Assembly: GCF_000341225.1 (NCBI RefSeq)
Contig: NZ_ANAC01000005.1
Coordinates: 1-64,000 of the forward strand
Length of the DNA stretch: 64,000 nucleotides
From: Nocardiopsis alba DSM 43377
GTDB lineage: Bacteria > Actinomycetota > Actinomycetes > Streptosporangiales > Streptosporangiaceae
Direction: 5' to 3'
The translations under genes and the position numbers were made by a program. How positions within the stretch are numbered: position 1 is the first letter of the stretch; each line of letters begins with the position of its first letter. The notes below the pieces were generated by a model that saw only the letters and a list, made by a program, of their open reading frames with translations, was not told where the DNA came from and made no database searches. Positions 26,150-33,768 of this stretch are shown here, piece by piece.

Positions 26150-27205
26150 GTGGGGATCCGTCTCGACGGGGTGAGCGTCTCCTACGGCGGCACCACCGTC
26201 CTCGACTCCCTGGACCTGACCGTCGAACCCGGAGAGTTCACCGCCCTGCTCGGTCCCTCCGGATCCGGTAAGACCACGGCGCTGCGCACCGTCGCCGGCT
26301 TCGTGCGCCCCGACTCGGGGCGGGTGCACCTGGGAGGCAGGGACGTCACCGACCTGCCTCCCTACGACCGGGGCGTCGGCATGGTGGTCCAGAGCTACGC
26401 GCTCTTCCCCCACATGAGGGTGGAACGGAACGTGGCCTTCGGTCTGCGCGCGCAGGGGGTCCCTCGGAACGAGGTGGCGTCCAGGGTGACCGAGGCGCTG
26501 GAGATGACCGGGATGGGCTCCTACGCCCGCCGCTACCCGCGCGAGCTCTCGGGCGGTCAACAACAGCGGGTCGCCATCTCCCGGGCCCTGGCCATCCGCC
26601 CCAAGGTCCTGCTGTTGGACGAACCCCTCTCCGCCCTGGACGCCCGGCTGCGGGCCGAGATGACCGACGAACTCGCCCGTCTGCACCGGGAGCTGCCCGA
26701 CCTCACGGTCCTGCACGTCACCCACGACCAGGGCGAGGCCCTCACCCTCGCCGACCGGGTCGCGGTCCTGGACCGGGCCCGGCTCCGCGAGTACGACACG
26801 CCCCGCGCGCTCTACGACCGTCCGCGCACCGCCTTCACCGCCGGGTTCGTCGGCAGCGCGAACCTGCTGCCGGCCCGGCTGGAGGGGGACCGGGTGCGCG
26901 TCTGCGGTCTGGAACTGCCGGTCTCCCCGGAGGACCTGCCCGCGGGCACCGCCGACGGGGCCGGACTCCAGGTGTGCCTGCGTCCGCACCGGATCGTCCT
27001 GGGACCGGCCGAACACACCCTTCGGGGCACGGTCACCGATCTGAGCTGGCGCGGCTCGGTGCACCACCTCACCGTCGACGTCGACGGCCGGTCCGTCACC
27101 GTCGAACTGGCCGGGCACCGGACACCTCCCGGGCCCGGCGGCGCCGTCGAGCTCGGCTTCGACCGCGATGACGCGGTCCTGATCCCGGTGGGTGAGGAAC
27201 CGTGA
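26150..27205 (+). CDS. ABC transporter ATPase, aminophosphonate import (PhnT-like)
   Basis: 351 aa ATPase of the sulfate/Fe/2-aminoethylphosphonate importer group. Walker A GPSGSGKTT at 35-43, Q loop MVVQSYALFPH near 82, signature LSGGQQQR near 134, Walker B LLLDEPLSALD near 155, then the H-loop THDQGEA. The last about 90 residues are a TOBE domain (VGSANLLPARLEG, LRPHRIVLG). GTG 26150 starts 3 nt after the HAD stop, and its own stop overlaps the next start by GTGA. Confidence 0.9.
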   Translation: MGIRLDGVSVSYGGTTVLDSLDLTVEPGEFTALLGPSGSGKTTALRTVAGFVRPDSGRVHLGGRDVTDLPPYDRGVGMVVQSYALFPHMRVERNVAFGLRAQGVPRNEVASRVTEALEMTGMGSYARRYPRELSGGQQQRVAISRALAIRPKVLLLDEPLSALDARLRAEMTDELARLHRELPDLTVLHVTHDQGEALTLADRVAVLDRARLREYDTPRALYDRPRTAFTAGFVGSANLLPARLEGDRVRVCGLELPVSPEDLPAGTADGAGLQVCLRPHRIVLGPAEHTLRGTVTDLSWRGSVHHLTVDVDGRSVTVELAGHRTPPGPGGAVELGFDRDDAVLIPVGEEP

Positions 27206-28134
27206 GCGCCCTCGCCCCGCCCCGGACCGCCTCCACCGCCGCGACCGGGTCTCCGTCCGAACCCGCCCCGGTCCGATCGGGGATCACCGTACCGGCCTGG
27301 GTCTGGGCGATCCCGCCCGTGGTCCTGTTGGCCCTGGCGGTGCTGTATCCGCTGGGCTCGGTGATCTCCGAGTCGTTCACCGGGCCGGACGGAGGGTTCT
27401 CCACGAGGCCCTACGTCGACGTCCTGTCCTCGACGAGGTTCCGCACCGCGCTGACCACCACGGTCCTGATCGCGGTCGGCTCCACCGTCGGATGTCTGGT
27501 CCTCGGACTCGTCCTGGCCCTGATCATCGCGTTCGTGCCCTTCCCGGGCAGCGGGTCGGCCGGTCGGTTCATCGACACCTACCTGTCGTTCCCGTCCTTC
27601 CTCATCACCCTGGCGCTGCTGTTCGTCTACGGCACCGTCGGCATGGCCAACGGGATGTGGACCGACCTGACCGGGGCCGACTCGGGCCCCTTCACCTTCC
27701 TGTCCACCCCGTGGGGCGTGATCCTGGCCGAGGTCACCTTCTTCACCCCGTTCGTGCTGCGCCCGCTCCTGGCGGCCTTCGCGCAGATCGACACCGCCCA
27801 ACTGGAGGCCGCCTCCTCCCTGGGCGCGCGCCCCGCCCGCGTCGTGCGCTCGGTGATCCTTCCCGAGGCCCTCCCCGCCCTCGTCGCCGGTGGGGCCCTG
27901 GTCCTGGTGCTGTGCCTCAACGAGTTCGCGATCGTCCTCTTCACCGGGGCCAAGGACGTCGTCACCCTGCCCATGCTCGTCTACAGTTCGGCGATCCTGG
28001 AGGCCGACTACACCACCGCCTGCGTGGTCGCCACCATCAACGCGACGCTCTCCATCGGCCTCTACCTGCTCTACCGCTCCCTCACCTCACGACTGGGAGC
28101 CCCCACCGACGGAGGTCGTCGTGCTCGTCCATGA
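27202..28134 (+). CDS. ABC transporter permease 1 (PhnU-like)
   Basis: 310 aa inner-membrane permease. A 28-residue polar N-terminus precedes the first helix (about 33-55, WVWAIPPVVLLALAVLYPLG). Six helices in all. The EAA loop is AQLEAASSLGARPARVVRSVILPEALPAL near 200, which docks on the ATPase. It overlaps the ATPase gene by 4 nt and the second permease by 14 nt, so all are translated from one message. Confidence 0.9.
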   Translation: MSALAPPRTASTAATGSPSEPAPVRSGITVPAWVWAIPPVVLLALAVLYPLGSVISESFTGPDGGFSTRPYVDVLSSTRFRTALTTTVLIAVGSTVGCLVLGLVLALIIAFVPFPGSGSAGRFIDTYLSFPSFLITLALLFVYGTVGMANGMWTDLTGADSGPFTFLSTPWGVILAEVTFFTPFVLRPLLAAFAQIDTAQLEAASSLGARPARVVRSVILPEALPALVAGGALVLVLCLNEFAIVLFTGAKDVVTLPMLVYSSAILEADYTTACVVATINATLSIGLYLLYRSLTSRLGAPTDGGRRARP

Positions 28135-28918
28135 CCGGCTCACCCGCAGGGCGATCCAGGCGCTCTTCGCGCTCCTGTTCCTGCCGTTGTTCGCGCTGCC
28201 GCTGGGCGTCATCGTGGCGGCCTCGTTCAGCACCGGATGGAGCGGCGCCCTGCCCTCGGGGCCCACCCTCGACAACTACGCGGTGGCGTTCGGCCCCCAG
28301 ACCCTGGAGGCCCTGCGCGTCAGCGTGGTCACCGCTCTGGTCGCCAGTGTCTGCGCCCTGGTCATCGGTACCTGGGCGGCGCTCTCCGCCGCGTCGATGG
28401 GGCCCAAGGGCCGCCGGATCATGGACGCCCTGTTCATGCTCCCGGTCGCGGTGCCCACCGTCGTGGTGGGGCTGGCGCTGCTGGTGGCCTTCAGCCGACC
28501 GCCGGTCCTGCTCAACGGCACCCACACGATCGTCTTCCTCGCCCACACCGTCCTGGTCACCGCCTTCGCCTACCAGTCGGTGTCGGCGGCCCTGACCCGC
28601 CTCGACCCGGTGTACGGACAGGTCGCGGCCTCCCTGGGCGCGCGCCCGGCCCGCACCCTGTTCCTGGTCCGCCTGCCCCTGCTGCTGCCCTCGCTCGGCG
28701 CCGCCACCGGACTCTGCTTCGCCCTGTCCATGGGGGAGCTCAGCGCCACGATGATGCTCTACCCGCCCGACTGGACCCCGCTGCCGGTCCGGATCTTCGC
28801 CGCCACCGACCGCGGCGCGCTCTTCACCGGTTCCGCCTTCGCCGTGGTCCTCATGGCCACGACCCTGCTCGTCATGTTCGCCCTCTCCCTGGTGCGCACC
28901 CGCGCCGGCCATCGCTGA
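28121..28918 (+). CDS. ABC transporter permease 2 (PhnV-like)
   Basis: 265 aa permease, partner of the previous one. Six hydrophobic segments, beginning with LFALLFLPLFALPLGVIVAA (about 15-35). The EAA loop VYGQVAASLGARPARTLFLVRLPLLLP is near 170. GTG 28121 is chosen because GGAGG (28111-28115) is 5 nt upstream inside the end of the first permease; the frame is open upstream but that part is a shadow of that gene. Confidence 0.88.
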   Translation: MLVHDRLTRRAIQALFALLFLPLFALPLGVIVAASFSTGWSGALPSGPTLDNYAVAFGPQTLEALRVSVVTALVASVCALVIGTWAALSAASMGPKGRRIMDALFMLPVAVPTVVVGLALLVAFSRPPVLLNGTHTIVFLAHTVLVTAFAYQSVSAALTRLDPVYGQVAASLGARPARTLFLVRLPLLLPSLGAATGLCFALSMGELSATMMLYPPDWTPLPVRIFAATDRGALFTGSAFAVVLMATTLLVMFALSLVRTRAGHR

Positions 28919-28937
28919 CCCACCCGGAGGACACACC

Positions 28938-29969
28938 ATGCGCGTCCGCGCCCTCGCCCCCATCGCCCTGACCGCGGCCCTCGCCATGACCGGCTGCGGG
29001 GCCACCGCCGACACCGACGTCGTCACCGTCTACTCCGCCGACGGCCTGCGAGACGAGGCCGGCACCGGCTGGTTCGACCTGGTCTTCGAGGAGTTCGAGG
29101 CCGAGACCGGTATCGAGGTCCGTTACGTGGAAGGGGGGTCCGGAGAGATGGTCCAACGCGCCGATCGGGAGAGCGCCAACCCCCAGGCCGACGTGATCGT
29201 GACCCTGCCGCCCTTCATCCAGCAGGCCGACGGACTCGGCCTTCTCCAGGAGTACGAACCCGAGGGCGCCGACCAGGTGGAGACCCGCGACCCCGACGGC
29301 AAGTGGACCACGGTGGTCGACAACTACTTCGCCTTCATCTACAACACCGAGGAGCTGGACGAGCCACCGGCGACCTGGGAGGACCTGCTCGACCCGCGCT
29401 TCGAAGGGCGGCTCCAGTACTCCACGCCCGGTGTCGCCGGAGACGGCACCGCGGTCCTCATCCAGGCCATGCACCGGTTCGGCGGCCTCGACCCCGCCAT
29501 GGACTACCTCGGCGAGCTCCAGGAGAACAACGTCGGCCCCTCCTCCTCCACCGGTGCCCTGGGGCCCAAGGTCGACAAGGGCGAGCTGCTCGTCGCCAAC
29601 GGGGACGTCCAGATGAACTACGCCCAGGCCCGTTCCATGCCCAACCTCGGGATCTGGTTCCCCGCCGAGGAGGGCGGCGCCCCCACGACCTTCGCCCTGC
29701 CCTACACGGCGGGCCTGCTCACCGGGGCGCCCAACGACGAGAACGGACGGGTCCTCATCGACTTCCTGCTCTCCGAGGGGTCCCTGGAGCAGGTCTCCTC
29801 CGCCGCGGGCGGTTTCCCGGCCCGCGTCGACGTGGAGCCCACCGGGGAGGACGCCGAGGCCCTGGCCGAACTCATGGAGGGCGTCGAGATCTTCGAGCCC
29901 GACTGGAAGGACATCGAGGCCAACCTGTCCGAGTACCTCGACGCCTGGCGCGAGGCCACCGACGGCTGA
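28938..29969 (+). CDS. Substrate-binding lipoprotein, aminophosphonate importer (PhnS-like)
   Basis: 343 aa, extracellular solute-binding protein of the iron/aminophosphonate type (SBP_bac family). Signal peptide with lipobox MTGC, lipid-anchored Cys20. The mature part begins DTDVVTVYSADGLRDEAG and has NPQADVIVTLPPFIQQADGLGLL and VVDNYFAFIYNTEEL, as in 2-aminoethylphosphonate-binding proteins. RBS GGAGGA precedes ATG. It is the last gene of the cluster and is followed by a hairpin. Confidence 0.88.
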   Translation: MRVRALAPIALTAALAMTGCGATADTDVVTVYSADGLRDEAGTGWFDLVFEEFEAETGIEVRYVEGGSGEMVQRADRESANPQADVIVTLPPFIQQADGLGLLQEYEPEGADQVETRDPDGKWTTVVDNYFAFIYNTEELDEPPATWEDLLDPRFEGRLQYSTPGVAGDGTAVLIQAMHRFGGLDPAMDYLGELQENNVGPSSSTGALGPKVDKGELLVANGDVQMNYAQARSMPNLGIWFPAEEGGAPTTFALPYTAGLLTGAPNDENGRVLIDFLLSEGSLEQVSSAAGGFPARVDVEPTGEDAEALAELMEGVEIFEPDWKDIEANLSEYLDAWREATDG

Positions 29970-29984
29970 CCCGGATCGACGTTC

Positions 29985-30011
29985 GACGCCCCTTCTCGAC
30001 GGAGGGGCGTC
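29985..30011 (+). terminator. Terminator of the phosphonate cluster
   Basis: GACGCCCC (29985-29992) / GGGGCGTC (30004-30011) with an 11-nt loop, 16 nt after the stop codon of the binding protein gene. Confidence 0.65.
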
Positions 30012-30075
30012 ACCGTCCGGTTCGTCCAGGTCCTAAGGTCGATGCGGACGAGAATGTCGAGAAGAGTGAGGGCAG

Positions 30076-31458
30076 ATGGACGCACGCGCCTATATCGAGG
30101 ACCACAAGGGCGAATTCTTCACCGCGCTGCGCGAGTGGCTGGCGATCCCTTCGATCTCCGCCGACCCCGAGCGCCATGAGGACGTGCGTCGTTCGGCCCG
30201 GTGGCTCGCCGACCACCTGACCGGAACCGGTTTCCCCACGGTCGAGATCTGGGAGACGCCCGGACTGCCCGCCGTGTTCGCCGAGTGGCCCGCCGCCGAC
30301 CCGTCCGCGCCCACCGTGCTCGTCTACGGCCACCACGACGTCCAGCCGGTCGACCCGGTCGAGGAGTGGGAGACCGACCCCTTCACCCCCACGGAGAAGG
30401 GCACCTCCCTCTACGCGCGCGGCGCCTCCGACGACAAGGGACAGGTCCTCTTCCACGCATTGGGAGTGAGCGCCGCCCTGGCCGTCTCCGGCGCCGACGC
30501 CCCTCCGGTCACGATCAAGATGCTGATCGAGGGCGAGGAGGAGTCCGGCTCGGTGCACTTCGCCGAGCTCATGAAGGCCAACCGTGAGCGTCTGGCCTGC
30601 GACGTCGCGGTCATCTCCGACACCACGATGTGGGCGGCCGACACCCCGTCCATGTGCGTGGGCATGCGCGGCGTCACCGACGTCGAGATCGCCCTGTACG
30701 GCCCCGAGAGGGACCTGCACAGCGGTTCCTTCGGCGGCGCGGTTCCCAACCCGCTCAAGATCATGAGCGACCTGCTCTCCGGAATGCACGACGCCGACCG
30801 GCGGATCGCGATCCCCGGCTTCTACGACGGTGTCGTCGAGGCCGGCGCCGAGGAGCGCGAGCTCATCTCCCGCCTGCCCTTCGACGAGCGGGAGTGGCTG
30901 GCCACCGCCGGCTCCACCGCCGCGTGGGGGGAGAAGGGCTACAGCACCCTGGAGCGGGTCTGGCTGCGCCCCACCGCCGAGATCAACGGCATGTGGGGCG
31001 GCCACACCGGGGCCGGCGGCAAGACCATCGTCCCCCGTTCCGCGCACGCCAAGATCAGCTTCCGACTGGTCCCCGGCCAGGAGCCGCTGGAGATCCAGGC
31101 CCGTGTCCGCGAGTACGTGGAGGCCGCCCTCCCCGAGGGGATCCGCGCCGAGCTGGAGTTCGGCGGCCCGGGCGTGCGCGCCTGCGCCTCCGACCTGTCC
31201 TCCACCGCGCTCAAGGCGGCCCGCTCCGCCATGGGACGGGCGTTCGGCAAGGAGATCCTGTTCACCCGCGAGGGCGGCAGCGGCCCCGAGGCCGACATCG
31301 CCGACATCCTCGACGCGCCCCTGGTGTTCGTGGCGGTGGGCCTCAACGAGGACCGCATCCACGCGCCCAACGAGAAGGTCGAGATGCCGCTGCTGCTGAA
31401 GGGCGCCGAGAGCGCCGCCCACCTCTGGGAGGAACTGGGCACGGCCCGGGACGCCTGA
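30076..31458 (+). CDS. M20-family dipeptidase (460 aa)
   Basis: Zinc-dependent peptidase of the M20 family (carnosine dipeptidase-like). Metal and catalytic motifs: VYGHHDVQPVDP near residue 85 (His and the following Asp), RGASDDKGQ near 115, and EGEEESGS near 155. A dimerisation domain follows (about 190-350, with HSGSFGGAVPNP and GGHTGAGGKTIVPRSAHAKISFR). Cytoplasmic, no signal peptide. Substrate is unknown. GAGGGCAG lies ahead of ATG 30076. It lies between the phosphonate cluster and nudC with terminators on both sides, so it is a single unit. Confidence 0.9.
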   Translation: MDARAYIEDHKGEFFTALREWLAIPSISADPERHEDVRRSARWLADHLTGTGFPTVEIWETPGLPAVFAEWPAADPSAPTVLVYGHHDVQPVDPVEEWETDPFTPTEKGTSLYARGASDDKGQVLFHALGVSAALAVSGADAPPVTIKMLIEGEEESGSVHFAELMKANRERLACDVAVISDTTMWAADTPSMCVGMRGVTDVEIALYGPERDLHSGSFGGAVPNPLKIMSDLLSGMHDADRRIAIPGFYDGVVEAGAEERELISRLPFDEREWLATAGSTAAWGEKGYSTLERVWLRPTAEINGMWGGHTGAGGKTIVPRSAHAKISFRLVPGQEPLEIQARVREYVEAALPEGIRAELEFGGPGVRACASDLSSTALKAARSAMGRAFGKEILFTREGGSGPEADIADILDAPLVFVAVGLNEDRIHAPNEKVEMPLLLKGAESAAHLWEELGTARDA

Positions 31459-31502
31459 CCGGGCCCGACCCCGCGTACGACCACGACGAACCGTGCGTGA
31501 AC

Positions 31503-31540
31503 CGCGCACTCCCCCCGGTTCCGCGGAAGGGGAGTGCGCG
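31503..31540 (+). terminator. Terminator after the dipeptidase gene
   Basis: CGCGCACTCCCC (31503-31514) / GGGGAGTGCGCG (31529-31540), perfect 12-bp stem, with an inner CCG/CGG pairing. Confidence 0.8.
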
Positions 31541-31594
31541 GGGTCCTCGAAAGCGTTACACCTGTCATGTCGAGTACGAACGCCGGAAGGACCC

Positions 31595-32545
31595 ATGGAC
31601 TCCGAAGCGGTACCCGCTCTTTCCCGGAACGCGGTCGATCCCGCCGGGCATCTGCGAGGCGATGAGGAATGGTCGGCCAAGGCCTGGAACGACCCGCACA
31701 CGCGCGTTCTGGTCCTGGAGGGCGGTGAACCGGGAGGCTACGGCCCCGGAGCGCTCAGAGCGCGACAGACACGGGCCCTGGTCACCACGGGTCCGAACCC
31801 GAGGCTGGTCCTCACCTCGCCCGACCGCGCTCCGAAGGGCGAGCGGTACCTGTTGGGCCACGACGGCGACCACGCCTACTTCGCGGTGCGCTCCCACGAG
31901 GAGGTGAGAGCGGTCACCGGGGCCGAGCCCGCCTCCCTGCGCGACGTCGGCGCGGTCCTCGACGACCGCGACACCGGGCTGTTCACCCGGGCGTTGGCCC
32001 TGGCCAACTGGAATGCCGCCCACGGCTTCTGCCCCATGTGCGGCGCGCGCACACGGATGGAACGGTCGGGACACGTCCGGATCTGTGAGGAGGAGGGGAC
32101 CGAACAGTTCCCGCGCACGGATCCGGCGGTGATCATGCTGGTGCACCGTGAACACGAGGGGCGCGAGGAGGCCCTGCTCGGCAACAATCCGCACTGGGAC
32201 GCGCGCCGCTTCTCCGTGCTGGCAGGGTTCGTGGACGCGGGGGAGTCACTGGAACAGGCGGTGGCGCGCGAGGTCGCGGAGGAGACCGGGGTGATCGTCG
32301 AGGAACCGGTCTACGTGTCCTCTCAGCCCTGGCCCTTCCCGCGCAGTCTCATGGTGGGCTACACCGCCCGGGCGGTGGGGCGGACCAGCCCCACGGACGA
32401 CGAGATCGCCGAGACCCGCTGGTTCACCCGGGAGGCCCTGGCCGAGGCCACCGCGGCCGGGGAGATCGTCCTGCCCGGACGGGTCTCCATCGCCCGCACC
32501 CTCATCGAGGGCTGGTACGGCGGCGAGTTGATCGACGGCCCCTGA
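31595..32545 (+). CDS. nudC: NADH pyrophosphatase NudC
   Basis: 316 aa. Cleaves NADH (and NAD caps on RNA in relatives) to NMNH and AMP. The order of domains is usual: N-terminal domain to about 135, zinc ribbon FCPMCG near 142, Nudix box GFVDAGESLEQAVAREVAEETGV at about 215-237, and the NADH signature SQPWPFPRSLM at about 248. Only three Cys are left at the zinc site (CPMC and RICEEE); the fourth ligand of the E. coli enzyme is missing. ATG 31595 follows GGAAGG by 5 nt. Position near mrx1 and uvrD2 is conserved with mycobacteria. A long hairpin follows. Confidence 0.92.
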   Translation: MDSEAVPALSRNAVDPAGHLRGDEEWSAKAWNDPHTRVLVLEGGEPGGYGPGALRARQTRALVTTGPNPRLVLTSPDRAPKGERYLLGHDGDHAYFAVRSHEEVRAVTGAEPASLRDVGAVLDDRDTGLFTRALALANWNAAHGFCPMCGARTRMERSGHVRICEEEGTEQFPRTDPAVIMLVHREHEGREEALLGNNPHWDARRFSVLAGFVDAGESLEQAVAREVAEETGVIVEEPVYVSSQPWPFPRSLMVGYTARAVGRTSPTDDEIAETRWFTREALAEATAAGEIVLPGRVSIARTLIEGWYGGELIDGP

Positions 32546-32557
32546 GCCGGACACGAC

Positions 32558-32604
32558 GGGGCCGCGGGCCGTCCGACCCCCCGTCACGGACGGACCGCGG
32601 CCCC
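32558..32604 (+). terminator. Terminator after nudC
   Basis: GGGGCCGCGG (32558-32567) / CCGCGGCCCC (32595-32604) with an inner GTCCG/CGGAC stem. Confidence 0.8.
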
Positions 32605-32648
32605 ACCGTGGCGGCTTCGCCCCGGGTCATGGCCTGCCGGAGATCCGG

Positions 32649-33119
32649 TCAGCCCTGTCCCGTGGTGAGCTCGTCCGGCAGGACGGTCAGCGGGCTGGTG
32701 CTGCTGTCCACCACGTCCCCGGCCAGGTCGGCGACCTTGCGCCCGCGGGAACGCGCCGAGGAGCGCAGTCGTTCGAACGCCTCCCGAGGCGGCATCGTGT
32801 GCCGCTCGGACAGGACGCCGATCGCCTGCTCCACGATGACGCGCGAGTGCAGCGCGTGCTCCAACTGGGTGATGGTGTGCTTCAGGCGTTCCACCTCCGA
32901 GGCGCCCTCGGGGGCGCGTCCGGGGGCCTGGGCACGAGGCCGGGCCCCGCCCGCCTCGGAGGTGAGGAGGTCGGCCAGCACCATGGCGCTGATCAGGTCC
33001 GGGGCTTCGCGGTCGTCGTGCCCGTCGCCCACACGCCACCCGTTCGGGGTGCGCCGTACCACTTCGGCGTCCACCGTGTCGGTGACCGCTATGTCATGAG
33101 GCCTCACGTCGTCCCCCAA
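32649..33119 (-). CDS. ANTAR-domain protein (156 aa)
   Basis: The C-terminal half (about residues 80-145, VERLKHTITQLEHALHSRVIVEQAIGVLSERH...AFERLRSSARSRGRKVADLAGDVV) is an ANTAR RNA-binding domain, which acts by preventing termination at paired hairpins in target leaders. The N-terminal 75 residues have no known sensor domain that I can identify. The start is uncertain: TTG 33119 has GGGGAG 7 nt ahead, GTG 33107 has GGGGGA 4 nt ahead. Targets are unknown; it lies between nudC and mrx1 and reads against nudC. Confidence 0.8.
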   Translation of the reverse strand: MGDDVRPHDIAVTDTVDAEVVRRTPNGWRVGDGHDDREAPDLISAMVLADLLTSEAGGARPRAQAPGRAPEGASEVERLKHTITQLEHALHSRVIVEQAIGVLSERHTMPPREAFERLRSSARSRGRKVADLAGDVVDSSTSPLTVLPDELTTGQG

Positions 33120-33210
33120 CTCAACACTCCCCGTCGTTTCGGGTCCGTCGGTGTCGGCCGAGTCGTTCTTCGGAGACCAGAGGTGGTCCGCCCTGAGGGA
33201 GGGCGCCCGC

Positions 33211-33239
33211 CGCGCGGACCGCCCCGGGCGGTCCGCGCG
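33211..33239 (-). terminator. Terminator after mrx1
   Basis: Perfect 13-bp stem CGCGCGGACCGCC / GGCGGTCCGCGCG with the 3-nt loop CCG, 7 nt beyond the mrx1 stop. Confidence 0.85.
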
Positions 33240-33246
33240 ATCCGTC

Positions 33247-33507
33247 CTAGGACAGCTCGGCCAGCTTCTTCTTCACCTGAGCGAGGGACGGGTTGGTCAT
33301 GGCCGTTTCGTCGCTGAAGACCACGGTGGGGACCGTCTGGTTCCCTCCGTTGACCTTCATCACGAAATCCGCGGCCTCCGGGTTCTCCTCGATGTTCACC
33401 TCGCGGCCGGTGATGCCCTCTCGGGAGAGCTGGCTCTTGAGCCGCTTGCAGTAGCCGCACCAGGGGGTGGTGTACATCGTGAACTGCTCGGTGCCCGTAC
33501 TCGTCAT
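33247..33507 (-). CDS. mrx1: Mycoredoxin Mrx1
   Basis: 86-aa glutaredoxin-fold protein that reduces mycothiol-protein mixed disulfides. Active site CGYC (Cys17, Cys20) in MYTTPWCGYCKRLK, the cis-Pro motif TVPTVVF near 59, and the family's GNQTVPTVV and SLAQVKKKL stretches. ATG 33507 gives the usual length; a GTG 9 nt upstream (33516) is possible. Next to uvrD2, as in mycobacteria. The gene has a SigR-like promoter (see 33566-33593), which fits a thiol-stress role. Confidence 0.92.
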   Translation of the reverse strand: MTSTGTEQFTMYTTPWCGYCKRLKSQLSREGITGREVNIEENPEAADFVMKVNGGNQTVPTVVFSDETAMTNPSLAQVKKKLAELS

Positions 33508-33565
33508 CTCGCTCACGTCTTTTCCGTGTCGACTGTCATGGCTTGCGGGATCGGTCCCTCGGTTC

Positions 33566-33593
33566 CAACACCGCGGGGCCGTCACCGCTTCCC
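33566..33593 (-). promoter_or_regulatory. SigR-type promoter candidate for mrx1
   Basis: On the minus strand GGGAAG (33593-33588), then exactly 18 nt after the GGAAG, then GTTGG. The SigR consensus of actinomycetes is GGAAT-N18-GTT; here one base differs (GGAAG). Transcription would start about 50 nt before mrx1 ATG. Confidence 0.5.
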
Positions 33594-33768
33594 ATGGCCG
33601 TTCGACACAACGTGGGACGCCTCACAAGGGCGACTGGTTCTGGGGAATGTGCGACACGGATCGTTCCGTCTCCCGGGGTGCCGCGCGGGACCGTTCGCTC
33701 CCTGTGACCGCCGATACTTGAGAGACTGACCGTCCAGACCCACCCGTCCGACCATACGCAGGAGCAGC

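Noticed and set aside
22098-31458. Genomic island or prophage
   Set aside because: No integrase, transposase, att-like repeat or tRNA border; base use is like the flanks.
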